From the NCBI GenBank assembly GCA_029820915.1, contig JALGUI010000074.1, positions 1 to 9,275 of the forward strand: 9,275 nucleotides of DNA, written 5' to 3'. The first letter of the stretch is position 1. The number at the start of each line of letters is the position of its first letter. Made by a program: the position numbers and the translations under genes. Source of the stretch: Candidatus Zipacnadia bacterium. GTDB lineage: Bacteria; Armatimonadota; Zipacnadia; Zipacnadales; UBA5352. Shown piece by piece: positions 1 through 7,111 of the stretch. The notes beneath the pieces are model-generated. The model was not told where the DNA came from. It worked only from the letters and a program-made list of their open reading frames with translations, and ran no database searches.

Positions 1-9
1 GCCAGCTTT

Positions 10-804
10 CTAGAGGCCGCGGAAGAGTTCCACCCACTTGCGCAGCCCGGTCTCGACCGGCTCGATGTCCGCGATCTCGTACTCCAGCGCGTAGTCACCG
101 TCATAGCCGATCCCCTCAAGGGCGGCGATAACCCAAGCCGGGTCCACATCGCCCTCGCCGAGGTGGGTGCGCTCGAAGCCGTCGTCGGTGCGGCGGCCGT
201 CCTTGACATGGACGTGGACGATCCAGTCAGAGAACAGGTCGAAGGCCTCGCGGTAGTCCACGCCGGCGTGCCAGAGGTTGCTCGGCTCGTAGAGCACGCC
301 GAACCAAGGCGAGCCCACGGCCTCGCACAGGCGCAAGGCGTGCTCGACGTGGCCCGCGATGCTGCCGCCGTGGTTCTCCATGCCGAGCAGGACGCCCGCT
401 TCCTCGGCGTGCTCAGCGCTCTCGGCCATGAGCGGGGCGATCTGCTCGATGATGGCGGGGTCCTCGCCCTTGCCCGGCAGCACGCGGATCGAGCGGCAGC
501 CCAGGCGCGCGGCGGCGTCGATAGTACGGCGCATGCTGTCGAGCTCGGCCGCGCGGGCATCCTCATCCTCGGACGAGAAGGCGGCGCCGGGATAGGTGCC
601 GAGGTTGGCGATGGCGACGCCGATGCGCCGCGACTCCGCCTCGATGGCGGCAACGGCCTGGTCGTTGGCATCCTCCGGGAAGTGCGGGTCGCGGCCCCAC
701 AGGTCGGCCTTGCGCACGCCCGAGTCAGCCAGGACCTGCAGAGCGTACTCGTAGGGCTGCTCGCGCAGCGGGTATGTGCATGCGGAGATGCGGTCGATGT
801 CCAT
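10..804 (-). CDS. Sugar phosphate isomerase/epimerase (AP endonuclease 2-like TIM barrel)
   Basis: The predicted 264-residue cytosolic protein belongs to the xylose isomerase-like TIM barrel superfamily (PF01261), which isomerises or epimerises sugars and keto-sugar acids using a divalent metal. Probable metal and catalytic residues lie in the expected order along the barrel: E143 in MENHGG, E173 in LYEPSN (where many relatives have Asp), H199 in VHVHVKD, and E241 in LEYE near the C-terminus. The length fits a complete single-domain member. The ATG at 802-804 is chosen because GAGGAGGG lies a few bases upstream and the protein begins directly with the first barrel strand; the open frame further upstream is antisense-like overlap with the kinase gene. 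It lies 121 bp after the histidine kinase, a gap with no clear promoter or terminator. The family is clear but the substrate cannot be told from sequence; inosose, hydroxypyruvate and ketose substrates all occur in relatives. Confidence 0.9.
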   Translation of the reverse strand: MDIDRISACTYPLREQPYEYALQVLADSGVRKADLWGRDPHFPEDANDQAVAAIEAESRRIGVAIANLGTYPGAAFSSEDEDARAAELDSMRRTIDAAARLGCRSIRVLPGKGEDPAIIEQIAPLMAESAEHAEEAGVLLGMENHGGSIAGHVEHALRLCEAVGSPWFGVLYEPSNLWHAGVDYREAFDLFSDWIVHVHVKDGRRTDDGFERTHLGEGDVDPAWVIAALEGIGYDGDYALEYEIADIEPVETGLRKWVELFRGL

Positions 805-925
805 GAGGCCCTCCTCGGGCGGTCGCTGTCGATGTCCGGCGGGATGAAGCTTCGCTTGGGGAGTGGGCGAATCCTCCGAGGCGGACGGCCCCGCACGCGG
901 CGAGGCGCGGCGGTTCGGGCCGGCG

Positions 926-2566
926 TCAGGCGGTGGCCTCGGCGGGCAGGTGGATGGAGAAGGTGGATCCGTGGCCGAGCTCGCTGTCGAGCTCGATTCT
1001 GCCGCCGTGCATCGCCACGATCTGGCGGGCCAGGAACAGGCCGAGGCCGAGGCCCTCGGGGCCCAGCTGGCCCTCATGCTCGGGGCCGCGCACGAACTCG
1101 TCGAAGACCTGCCCCTGCAACTCCTGCGCAATGCCACGGCCGGTGTCGGAGACGGCGATGCAGACCTCGCCATTGATGGCGGTGGCGCTGATTTTGACGC
1201 TGCCGCCGGCCTCGGTGTACTTGACGGCGTTGTCGCCCAGGTTGTGGAGCACGTCCGCAAGCCGATTGGGGTCGGCGCTCACGCGCGGCAACTCGTCGCC
1301 GCAGTCCACCGAGAAGCTGAGGTCCTTGCTCTCGGCACGGATGCGCAGTGAATCGGCGACCTGCTCCACCACCTCGGCGACGTCAACGCGCTCGACCGAC
1401 AGCGGGCTCGACCCCTCCTCGAGCGCGGCGAGGTCGAGGAACTGCCGCGCGAGGCGGAGCATGCGGTCAACCTCCTGGTCGAGGATCTCGACCAGCTTGC
1501 CGGTGCCCTCGTCGGTGAGCTGTCCGGTCAGTTCGCCGAACACCGAGGAGATCGTCTTGAGAGTGGTGAGCGGCGAACGAATCTCGTGGGACAGGAAGCG
1601 CACACCGCTGGCCTGCGCACGGGCGAGGGCCTTGAGGTCGGTAATGTCCTGGCAGATGAGTAGCCACGCGACGGGGCGGCGCGCGGCATCGGCAACGCGC
1701 ACGGTGGACACGCGCACCTCGAGGTGCTCGTGGATGTCCACCTCCACGTCGCGCACGCCGTCAGGTTCGCCGCCGGGCCTGACGATGTGGCCGGCGACGT
1801 TGCGCAGCGCCTCATGGCGGGGCCCCTTGGGCAGGTCGCTCAGGTCGAGGCCGATGAGCTGGTCCGCGGTGAGCCCGACGAAGCGCTCGACCTGCGGGTT
1901 GGCGAGACGGACGCGACCGGCGTCATCGGCGAGGATGACGGCCTCGTCCATGAAGCGGATGACCAACTCGCTGGTGCGGCGCTCGCGCTCGAGGACGGCG
2001 TACAGCCCACTGGCGACCCAGCCGACGGCGATGAGCGCAAAGGCCAGACCGGTGAGCCGCCAGATGACATCCTCGGTCACCGGCTCGCTCAGGGCGAAGG
2101 TGGCCAGAAGCACCACGACAACGCCCGTGGCGAGGGCCACCGCGGCACGGGCGGTGCCCAGCATCGCGCAGGTGAAGATGAGCGGGGCGACCATGATCGG
2201 CACAAAGGGGCTCGCCACGCCACCGGTGCCGAGCACGAACAGGCCGAGCCACGTGATGTCGCCCAGCGTGACGACCAGCGCGGCGATATCGAGGTGCCCG
2301 TTCTCGTGTATCTCGCGCCAACGCGCTGCATAGCGGGTCCAGAGGGTCAGGAAGACGCCAATGATCAGACCGGTGTGCAGCGCGAGAGGGTTGGTGAGGC
2401 GGTCAGGGGAGGCGAGCGCGACCAGGAGGATCAGGAAGAGCAGGGCAATACGCACCCTGCCGACGGCCCGGAAGAGCGACAACTCGAAGAAGCCCCCACT
2501 CTCCTCGTCGAGCTGCGCATCACGGGTGCCCGCCGCTGCCGAAGTAATACGTTCTTGCGCAGACAT
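926..2566 (-). CDS. Membrane-bound PAS sensor histidine kinase
   Basis: This 546-residue sensor kinase would autophosphorylate on histidine and pass the phosphate to a response regulator. A short cytosolic N-terminus is followed by about six hydrophobic segments (roughly residues 38-53, 62-80, 92-112, 118-136, 140-159, 172-192) with short loops, so the sensor is membrane-embedded rather than a large periplasmic domain. A PAS-like domain follows (about 199-312), then HisKA with the H-box FLSHEIRSPL (phospho-acceptor H327) and HATPase_c with the N-box HNLGDNAVKY (N442, N446), the G1 box DTGRGI (from 474) and the G2 box GLGLGL (505-510). All catalytic motifs are intact. The start is uncertain among ATGs ending at 2584, 2572 and 2566; the last is preferred because a GGGGG run lies 9 bases upstream. 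No response regulator is adjacent, so the partner and signal are unknown. A sigma70-like promoter is predicted upstream. Confidence 0.93.
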   Translation of the reverse strand: MSAQERITSAAAGTRDAQLDEESGGFFELSLFRAVGRVRIALLFLILLVALASPDRLTNPLALHTGLIIGVFLTLWTRYAARWREIHENGHLDIAALVVTLGDITWLGLFVLGTGGVASPFVPIMVAPLIFTCAMLGTARAAVALATGVVVVLLATFALSEPVTEDVIWRLTGLAFALIAVGWVASGLYAVLERERRTSELVIRFMDEAVILADDAGRVRLANPQVERFVGLTADQLIGLDLSDLPKGPRHEALRNVAGHIVRPGGEPDGVRDVEVDIHEHLEVRVSTVRVADAARRPVAWLLICQDITDLKALARAQASGVRFLSHEIRSPLTTLKTISSVFGELTGQLTDEGTGKLVEILDQEVDRMLRLARQFLDLAALEEGSSPLSVERVDVAEVVEQVADSLRIRAESKDLSFSVDCGDELPRVSADPNRLADVLHNLGDNAVKYTEAGGSVKISATAINGEVCIAVSDTGRGIAQELQGQVFDEFVRGPEHEGQLGPEGLGLGLFLARQIVAMHGGRIELDSELGHGSTFSIHLPAEATA

Positions 2567-2692
2567 CTGCATCGACCCCCGCACATACTGCCCGGTGCGC
2601 CCTGGCCCAAGCGGTGGTGTAATGGCCCGCGAACCGCGCGCGACCGACAGCCGGCCATGCGCACACGTCCGCTTCGCTGCGCTTCTGAAGGC

Positions 2693-2722
2693 ATTCTACA
2701 CGATGGTGCGACTGCTTGGCAA
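2693..2722 (-). promoter_or_regulatory. Putative sigma70-type promoter for the histidine kinase gene
   Basis: Reading the minus strand, TTGCCA (2722-2717) and TAGAAT (2698-2693) are separated by 18 bases. Each hexamer matches the TTGACA/TATAAT consensus at five of six positions. Transcription starting about seven bases further on would give a leader of roughly 120 bases before the kinase start. In DNA this GC-rich a match of this quality by chance is less likely than usual, but the lineage's sigma factor preference is unknown and no other evidence supports it. Confidence 0.45.
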
Positions 2723-2760
2723 GCATGGGTTCCGAGGGCGTGACCGCGCGCACCCGACAT

Positions 2761-2787
2761 CGCGTGGCAATTCGCGCCCGCCACGCG
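2761..2787 (-). terminator. Hairpin downstream of serS, possible terminator
   Basis: CGCGTGGC (2761-2768) and GCCACGCG (2780-2787) are perfect 8-bp inverted repeats with an 11-base loop, 53 bases past the serS stop codon and upstream of the predicted kinase promoter. The position suits transcription termination or 3'-end protection. No T tract follows on the minus strand, so it is not a canonical intrinsic terminator. Confidence 0.35.
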
Positions 2788-2840
2788 TGAACGGGGACTG
2801 AAGCTGCGGCGGCCGTCGCGAGATGCGCGGCGGGTGGGAG

Positions 2841-4124
2841 CTACGCCCGCGGCGCCGGGATCTCGACCGTGCCGCCCATGTAGGGGCGCAGGACGTCCGG
2901 GATCGCCACGGAACCATCGGCCTGCTGGCAGTTCTCGAGCAGCGCGGCGAGAGTGCGCCCAGAGGCGAGTCCCGAGCCGTTCATGGTGTGCACGAAGCAC
3001 GGTGGCGCGTCGGGCCCGGGGCGGTAGCGGGTGTTGCAGCGCCGCGCCTGGAAGTCCCCGTACTGGCTGCACGAGGAGATCTCGACCCAGCGGTCCATGC
3101 CCGGCATCCACACCTCGAGGTCGTAGGTGCGCCGGGGCTGGAAGCCCATGTCGCCGGTGCACAGAATCACGCGGCGGTAGGCCAGCTCGAGGCGCTGCAG
3201 GATGGCCTCGGCGTTCAGGGTCAGCGTCTCCAGCTCCTCGTCGGCGGTCTCGGGGGCCACGAACTTCATCAGCTCAACCTTGTGGAACTGGTGCAGGCGG
3301 ATGAGGCCGCGCGACTCCTGGCCCGCCGACCCGGCCTCGCGCCGAAAGCTCGCGGTGTAGGCGGTGTAGTACTTGGGCAGCTCCTCGGCGGCCAGGATCT
3401 CGTCCTGGTGCATGTTGGTCAGCGGCACCTCGGCCGTCGGGATCAGGTAGAGCCCCTCGCGCGTCTTGAACTGGTCGTCCTCAAACTTGGGGAGCGTCGC
3501 GGTGCCCAGAAGCGCGCGCGCGTTGGCCAGGTACGGCGGCATGATCTCGAGGTAGCCGTGCTCGCGGGTGTGAGTGTCGAGCATGAAGCTGATGAGCGCG
3601 CGCTCGAGCGTGGCGCCGAGGCCGACGTTCATCACGAAGCGCGATGACGCGATCTTCGCCGCGCGCTCGAAGTCCAGGATGCCCAGCCTCCGGCCCAGCT
3701 CCCAGTGGGGGAGAGGGTCGAAGTCGAACGCCGGTGGCTCGCCGCGCCGGTAGAGCACCGGGTTGTCGGACTCGTCATCGCCCTCGGGGACCTCGGCGTG
3801 CGGGATGTTGGGCAGCTCGAGCATCATCGCGTCGAACTCGTCCTGCACCCGCTCGAGCTCGGCCTCCTGCTCCTCGATCCGGCGGGAGACCTCGGCGACC
3901 TGCTGCTTGAGGTCCTCGGCGCGGTCGCGCTCACCGTCGCGGTAGGCCCCGCCGATCTGCTCGGACAGGCGGTTCTTGTCGGCGCGCAGGTTCTCGACGG
4001 CCAGCAGTTCGCGGCGCCGCGCCTCGAGCTCGATCAGGCGGTCGAGATCATAGTCAACGCGGCGCTTACGCAGCGCCTCACGCACGATCTCCGGGGTCTC
4101 GCGGATGATCCTGTGGTCGATCAT
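2841..4124 (-). CDS. serS: Seryl-tRNA synthetase (class II)
   Basis: This 427-residue protein charges tRNA-Ser with serine in the cytosol; the length is normal for bacterial SerRS. The N-terminus MIDHRIIRETPE is the family's typical opening, followed by the tRNA-binding antiparallel coiled-coil arm (about residues 28-102, rich in Arg, Glu and Leu). The class II core follows, with the serine-site TAEVPLTN (230-237), motif 2 around FRREAGSAGQESRGLIRLHQ (260-279), HKVELMKF (281-288) and motif 3 around NGSGLASGRTLAALLE (382-397). The ATG at 4122-4124 is chosen because it gives this canonical N-terminus and has a GAGG-rich stretch about nine bases upstream; the open frame continuing to 4286 is unlikely to be coding. 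The gene stands 186 bp downstream of the antiporter gene. No T-box-like leader was seen, but a strong GC hairpin lies 61 bases upstream of the start. Confidence 0.98.
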   Translation of the reverse strand: MIDHRIIRETPEIVREALRKRRVDYDLDRLIELEARRRELLAVENLRADKNRLSEQIGGAYRDGERDRAEDLKQQVAEVSRRIEEQEAELERVQDEFDAMMLELPNIPHAEVPEGDDESDNPVLYRRGEPPAFDFDPLPHWELGRRLGILDFERAAKIASSRFVMNVGLGATLERALISFMLDTHTREHGYLEIMPPYLANARALLGTATLPKFEDDQFKTREGLYLIPTAEVPLTNMHQDEILAAEELPKYYTAYTASFRREAGSAGQESRGLIRLHQFHKVELMKFVAPETADEELETLTLNAEAILQRLELAYRRVILCTGDMGFQPRRTYDLEVWMPGMDRWVEISSCSQYGDFQARRCNTRYRPGPDAPPCFVHTMNGSGLASGRTLAALLENCQQADGSVAIPDVLRPYMGGTVEIPAPRA

Positions 4125-4185
4125 GGGGCGGGGCCTCTCCCTCGTGGCAACGGCGGCCTCCCCCTGCCCGACATGCGTGGGGCTT

Positions 4186-4206
4186 CCCCCTCCGTCCCGG
4201 AGGGGG
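4186..4206 (-). other. Compact GC hairpin between the antiporter gene and serS
   Basis: CCCCCTCCG (4186-4194) and CGGAGGGGG (4198-4206) form a perfect 9-bp stem with a 3-base loop. It lies 104 bases beyond the antiporter stop and 61 bases before the serS start. It could end antiporter transcription or act in the serS leader. No T run follows it on either strand. It could equally be a copy of a dispersed palindromic element. Confidence 0.4.
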
Positions 4207-4310
4207 CTACGGCGACGACTGCGGCACACGCGGTCCAGGCGACGCGCCCGGACTTCAGTCTCGAAGGTGACGGCTCCCCTGCCCAATGGCGTGGAGGCCG
4301 ACGCCCGGGC

Positions 4311-5333
4311 TCAGTGCGGGGCGATGCCGTTCGAGAACGCCACGAACAGGAAGGCCACGTAAAGCGGCAGGCCCACCAGCAGCGCCCAGGGCGAGAGCTT
4401 GCCCTGCGTGCGCATGTATATGTACACCAGAGTGCCCGACAGCAGCGCAATCGCCGCCGAGGCCAGGCCGACGGTGTCGAGCACCCAGGGCGTGGCGAAT
4501 ATGCCCACCGTCACCGGGATGGTACTCTGGAAGACCATCGCGCCGGTGATGTTGCCCGTCGCCAGCGTGTCCTTGCTGTCGCGCACCCACAGCACGGAGT
4601 TGAACTTCTCCGGCAGCTCCGTGGCGATGGGCGTGATGATGATCGACAGCACCAGCGGCGAGACGCCGGCGACCTGCGCGACTACCTCGAGGTGGCCGAC
4701 GAACATGTGCGCGCCGACGAAGATGCAGGCCAACCCCATGAGGAGCTGCAGCGACACGAAGCGCAGGCGCGGGACGTGCGCGTTGGGCTGGATGCGCAGC
4801 GGCGCCATCTCGACCTCCTCAGCGATGGAGGTGCCGGCCTTGAAGTGGATCCAGACGTAGTAGGCGTAGACGAGCAGCAGGGCGACGCCGACGCCCCACT
4901 TGGCCTCGCGCATGGGCAGGAACGACGCACCCACCGCCACCAGGTAGACCACCAGGAAGTAGCCCAGGTCGTGGCTGAGCACGCGCGCGTCCACGGCCAT
5001 GTCGGCGCTGTCGCGGCGCCCGCTGCGGGTGTACGCGAGCACGCCCACCGCGGTGACCGTGAAGGCCAGCGTAGCCAGCATGAAGGGGGCGCCAAGGATC
5101 GCGCCGGTGCCGATCGCCTGCGCATCCTCGCCGCCCTTGATGAAGGCGACGATCGGGACCAGCGTCTCGGGGAGCGCCGTGCCCACGGCGGCCAGCACGC
5201 TCCCGCACGCGCCGGTGGACAGGTTCAGCTTGGCGCCGAACCACTCGATAGCGTTGGTGAACAGCTCGCAGCCGGCCAAGATGACCAGCAGCGCGCCGGC
5301 GGCGAGCGCGATCTCAAGCCCCAACGGCGACAT
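4311..5333 (-). CDS. CaCA-family cation antiporter (sodium:calcium exchanger-like)
   Basis: This 340-residue integral membrane protein has about ten hydrophobic segments arranged as two homologous halves around a polar cytosolic loop (about 164-190). Such proteins exchange Ca2+ or another cation for Na+ or H+ (PF01699). The alpha-repeats are recognisable: GTALPETLVPIVA (51-63, E56) continuing into GAILGAPF, and ITPIATELPEKFNS (233-246, E242) followed by D252 and GNITGAMVF (260-268). The paired glutamates are present, but the usual GSN motifs after each GN are replaced by GAP and GAM, so ion specificity may differ. The ATG at 5331-5333 abuts the only SD-like sequence (AAAGG), leaving no spacing. 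A TTG at 5322-5324 would sit at a normal distance and still keep the first membrane helix. The gene begins 24 bp after a heptamer repeat array. The ion transported is inferred, not shown. Confidence 0.9.
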   Translation of the reverse strand: MSPLGLEIALAAGALLVILAGCELFTNAIEWFGAKLNLSTGACGSVLAAVGTALPETLVPIVAFIKGGEDAQAIGTGAILGAPFMLATLAFTVTAVGVLAYTRSGRRDSADMAVDARVLSHDLGYFLVVYLVAVGASFLPMREAKWGVGVALLLVYAYYVWIHFKAGTSIAEEVEMAPLRIQPNAHVPRLRFVSLQLLMGLACIFVGAHMFVGHLEVVAQVAGVSPLVLSIIITPIATELPEKFNSVLWVRDSKDTLATGNITGAMVFQSTIPVTVGIFATPWVLDTVGLASAAIALLSGTLVYIYMRTQGKLSPWALLVGLPLYVAFLFVAFSNGIAPH

Positions 5334-5357
5334 CCTTTCGGGTAACGGCCGGGAACC

Positions 5358-5504
5358 GGCAGACGGCAAGTGGCAAACGGCAAACGGCAAACGGCAAACG
5401 GCAAACGCGAAACGCCAAACGGCAAACGGCAGACGGCAACCGCCAAACGGCAAACGGCAACCGCCAAACGGTAACCGGCAAACGGCAACGGCGGAATGGC
5501 AACG
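5358..5504. repeat. Heptanucleotide tandem repeat array, 21 units
   Basis: Twenty-one consecutive 7-bp units keep exact phase over 147 bp. The plus-strand consensus is GGCAAAC; five identical copies run from 5372 to 5406, surrounded by variants such as GGCAGAC, GCCAAAC, GGCAACC and GGTAACC. The array fills about half of the 310-bp gap between rtcB and the antiporter gene and ends 24 bp upstream of the antiporter ATG. It resembles in style the short tandemly repeated heptanucleotide (STRR) arrays known from cyanobacteria. Because seven is not a multiple of three and the unit lacks stops, it keeps frames open and creates artificial Leu-Pro-Phe-Ala-Val-Cys-Arg peptides; I regard it as noncoding. 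Confidence 0.93.
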
Positions 5505-5549
5505 GTAGCCAGGCCTGGACACCTGGCCCGCATGATTCGCGTAGGTCGG

Positions 5550-5589
5550 CCTGCGTCTGGTCCCGCCCCGGGGCGGGATCAGGCGCAGG
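5550..5589. repeat. 40-bp near-perfect palindrome downstream of rtcB
   Basis: Arms 5550-5569 and 5570-5589 are complementary across 20 positions, centred on CCCCGGGG. Eighteen pairs are Watson-Crick and two are G-T oppositions (5556/5583 and 5560/5579). It lies 54 bases past the rtcB stop. On the minus strand the two odd positions become A-C mismatches, so the fold would be better in a plus-strand RNA. No T tract follows on either strand. It may be a terminator or 3'-end structure for rtcB, or a mobile palindromic (REP-like) unit. Confidence 0.75.
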
Positions 5590-5590
5590 T

Positions 5591-5614
5591 GAGAGCGTGC
5601 CCCTGCGCGCTCTC
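5591..5614 (-). terminator. Second hairpin just after rtcB, possible terminator component
   Basis: GAGAGCG (5591-5597) pairs perfectly with CGCTCTC (5608-5614); adding one G-T opposition and one more pair extends the stem to nine positions with a 6-base loop. It starts 29 bases past the rtcB stop and directly abuts the 40-bp palindrome. The tandem arrangement at a gene end suggests termination or mRNA end protection, but there is no T run. Confidence 0.4.
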
Positions 5615-5643
5615 AGCTTCCAGCCCGACACGCATTCTTGTGG

Positions 5644-7104
5644 CTACCCCTTGACGACCGCCATCGGCGTCATGCGGGCGACGCGGCGGGAGATGCCCGC
5701 CTCGTGCGTCACCGTGACGACGCGGTCCACGTCCTTGTATGCGTACGGCGCCTCCTCCGCGAGGGTCTTGAGCCCGGCCGAGCGCACCCTCACGCCCTGG
5801 GCCTCCAGCTCCGCCTGCACCTCGCGCCCGTGTTGGCGCTTGGTCGCGGCCGTGCGCGACATCACGCGGCCCGCGCCGTGGCAGGTCGAGCCGAAGGTCT
5901 CGCGCATCGCGCCCTCGGTGCCCAGCAGCAGCCACGACGCCGTGCCCATGTCGCCGGGCACGATGACCGGCTGGCCGAGGTCGCGCCAGGCCGCCGGCAC
6001 CTCCGGCCGCCCGGGCCCGAAGGCGCGCGTGGCGCCCTTGCGGTGCACGCACAGCCGACGCCGCTCGCCGCCCACGTCGTGGTCCTCGAACTTCGCCACG
6101 TTGTGCGCCACGTCATACACGAGCTGCAGCCCGATCGTGGTGGCCCCCGCACCGAGCACGCGCTCGAAGGCCTCGCGGATCCAATGGGTGATGATCTGGC
6201 GGTTCGCCCAGCCGTAGTTGGCGGCACACCCCATGGCCGAATAGTACCGCTGTCCCTCCGGCGAGTCAACCGGCGCGCACGCGAGCTGGCGGTCGGGCAG
6301 CGAGATGCCGTACTTCTCGGCCGCCCGCTGCATCGGCTTGAGCGAATCGTCGCACACCTGGTAGCCCAGGCCGCGCGAACCCGTGTGCACCATCACGACG
6401 ACCTGCCCCTCGGCCTCGAGGCCCAGGCGCGCGGCCGCCTCGGGGTCCGAGATGCGGTCCACGCGCTGGATCTCGACGAAGTGGTTGCCGCTGCCCAAGG
6501 TGCCGAGCTGGGGCAGGCCGCGCTTGATCGCGCGCTCCGACAGCGCGTCGGGGTCGGCGCCGTCGAGGCAGCCGCCCTCCTCGGTCGCCGCCAGGTCCGC
6601 GGGCTCGCCGTAGCCCTGCGCGACCGCCCAGCGCGAGCCCTGCTCGAGGACGCGGCGCAGCTCGCCCTCCTTAAGCCGCACCTTGCCCTTCTCGCCCACG
6701 CCCGCCGGGATCGCCCGGAAGATGTGGTCGCACAGCGCGTCCAGCCGGCCGCGCACGTCCTGCTCCTCGAGGCCGGTGCGCATGAGCCGCACGCCGCAGT
6801 TGATGTCGTAGCCCACGCCGCCGGGCGAGATGACGCCCTCCGCCACGTCGAAGGCGGCCACGCCGCCGATCGGGAAGCCGTAACCGTAGTGGCAGTCGGG
6901 CATGGCCATCGCGCACCCGACGATGCCGGGCATGCACGCCACGTTCTGTATCTGCGTGAGGGCGGCGTCGGTGCGCAGGTCCTGCATCAGCACCTCATCG
7001 GCGTAGACGATGCCGTCGGTCACCATCCCAAGGCTCTCGTCACGCGGGATGCGCCAGCGGTAGTCGTCGAGCTTCTCGAGTGTGCCCTCGAACTGCTTGG
7101 CCAT
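5644..7104 (-). CDS. rtcB: RtcB-family RNA-splicing ligase (3'-phosphate to 5'-OH)
   Basis: RtcB joins RNA 2',3'-cyclic phosphate or 3'-phosphate ends to 5'-hydroxyl ends using GTP and Mn2+, acting in tRNA splicing or RNA repair. The 486-residue protein is full length and carries the family's landmarks: PDCHYGYGFPIGG (69-81), the metal site GVGYDINCGVRL (97-108, D100 and C103), GSGNHFVEIQ (204-213, H208), HTGSRG (240-245, H240), YDVAHN (330-335, H334), PGDMG (383-387), and CHGAGRVMSR (408-417) with H409 expected to be guanylylated. The C-terminus AYKDVD to VVKG is also typical. No intein interrupts it, unlike many rtcB genes. The ATG at 7102-7104 has AAGGAG nine bases upstream. Archease, rtcA and rtcR are not adjacent. 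The neighbouring genes do not suggest an RNA-repair operon. Confidence 0.97.
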   Translation of the reverse strand: MAKQFEGTLEKLDDYRWRIPRDESLGMVTDGIVYADEVLMQDLRTDAALTQIQNVACMPGIVGCAMAMPDCHYGYGFPIGGVAAFDVAEGVISPGGVGYDINCGVRLMRTGLEEQDVRGRLDALCDHIFRAIPAGVGEKGKVRLKEGELRRVLEQGSRWAVAQGYGEPADLAATEEGGCLDGADPDALSERAIKRGLPQLGTLGSGNHFVEIQRVDRISDPEAAARLGLEAEGQVVVMVHTGSRGLGYQVCDDSLKPMQRAAEKYGISLPDRQLACAPVDSPEGQRYYSAMGCAANYGWANRQIITHWIREAFERVLGAGATTIGLQLVYDVAHNVAKFEDHDVGGERRRLCVHRKGATRAFGPGRPEVPAAWRDLGQPVIVPGDMGTASWLLLGTEGAMRETFGSTCHGAGRVMSRTAATKRQHGREVQAELEAQGVRVRSAGLKTLAEEAPYAYKDVDRVVTVTHEAGISRRVARMTPMAVVKG

Positions 7105-7111
7105 GGTGGAT

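Noticed and set aside
805..1260. N-terminal extension of the sugar isomerase in the same frame
   Set aside because: It overlaps the conserved ATPase domain of the kinase gene and is Ser/Pro/Ala/Arg low complexity; the ATG at 802-804 has a good ribosome binding site.
1724..2743. A 339-codon plus-strand frame opposite the histidine kinase N-terminus
   Set aside because: It is antisense to well-supported membrane and PAS segments, and its product is a charged low-complexity sequence without motifs.
2585..2840. tRNA gene in the gap between serS and the histidine kinase
   Set aside because: No cloverleaf arms or T-loop consensus could be found on either strand.
4125..4310. Possible T-box leader upstream of serS
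   Set aside because: No T-box consensus sequence or terminator with a T run was found; only a GC hairpin is present.
3705..5345. A 546-codon open frame on the plus strand opposite serS and the antiporter gene
   Set aside because: It is antisense to two confidently identified genes, spans their intergenic gap, and its translation is low-complexity Arg/Gly/His/Gln-rich, as expected of a GC-rich shadow frame.
5358..5504. CRISPR array
   Set aside because: Units are 7 bp in direct contact, without spacers or 23-40 bp repeats, and no cas genes are nearby.
5334..5522. N-terminal extension of the antiporter rich in Leu-Pro-Phe-Ala-Val-Cys-Arg
   Set aside because: The 7-aa peptide period is simply the 7-bp DNA repeat read in three frames (21 bp); the real protein starts with its first membrane helix.
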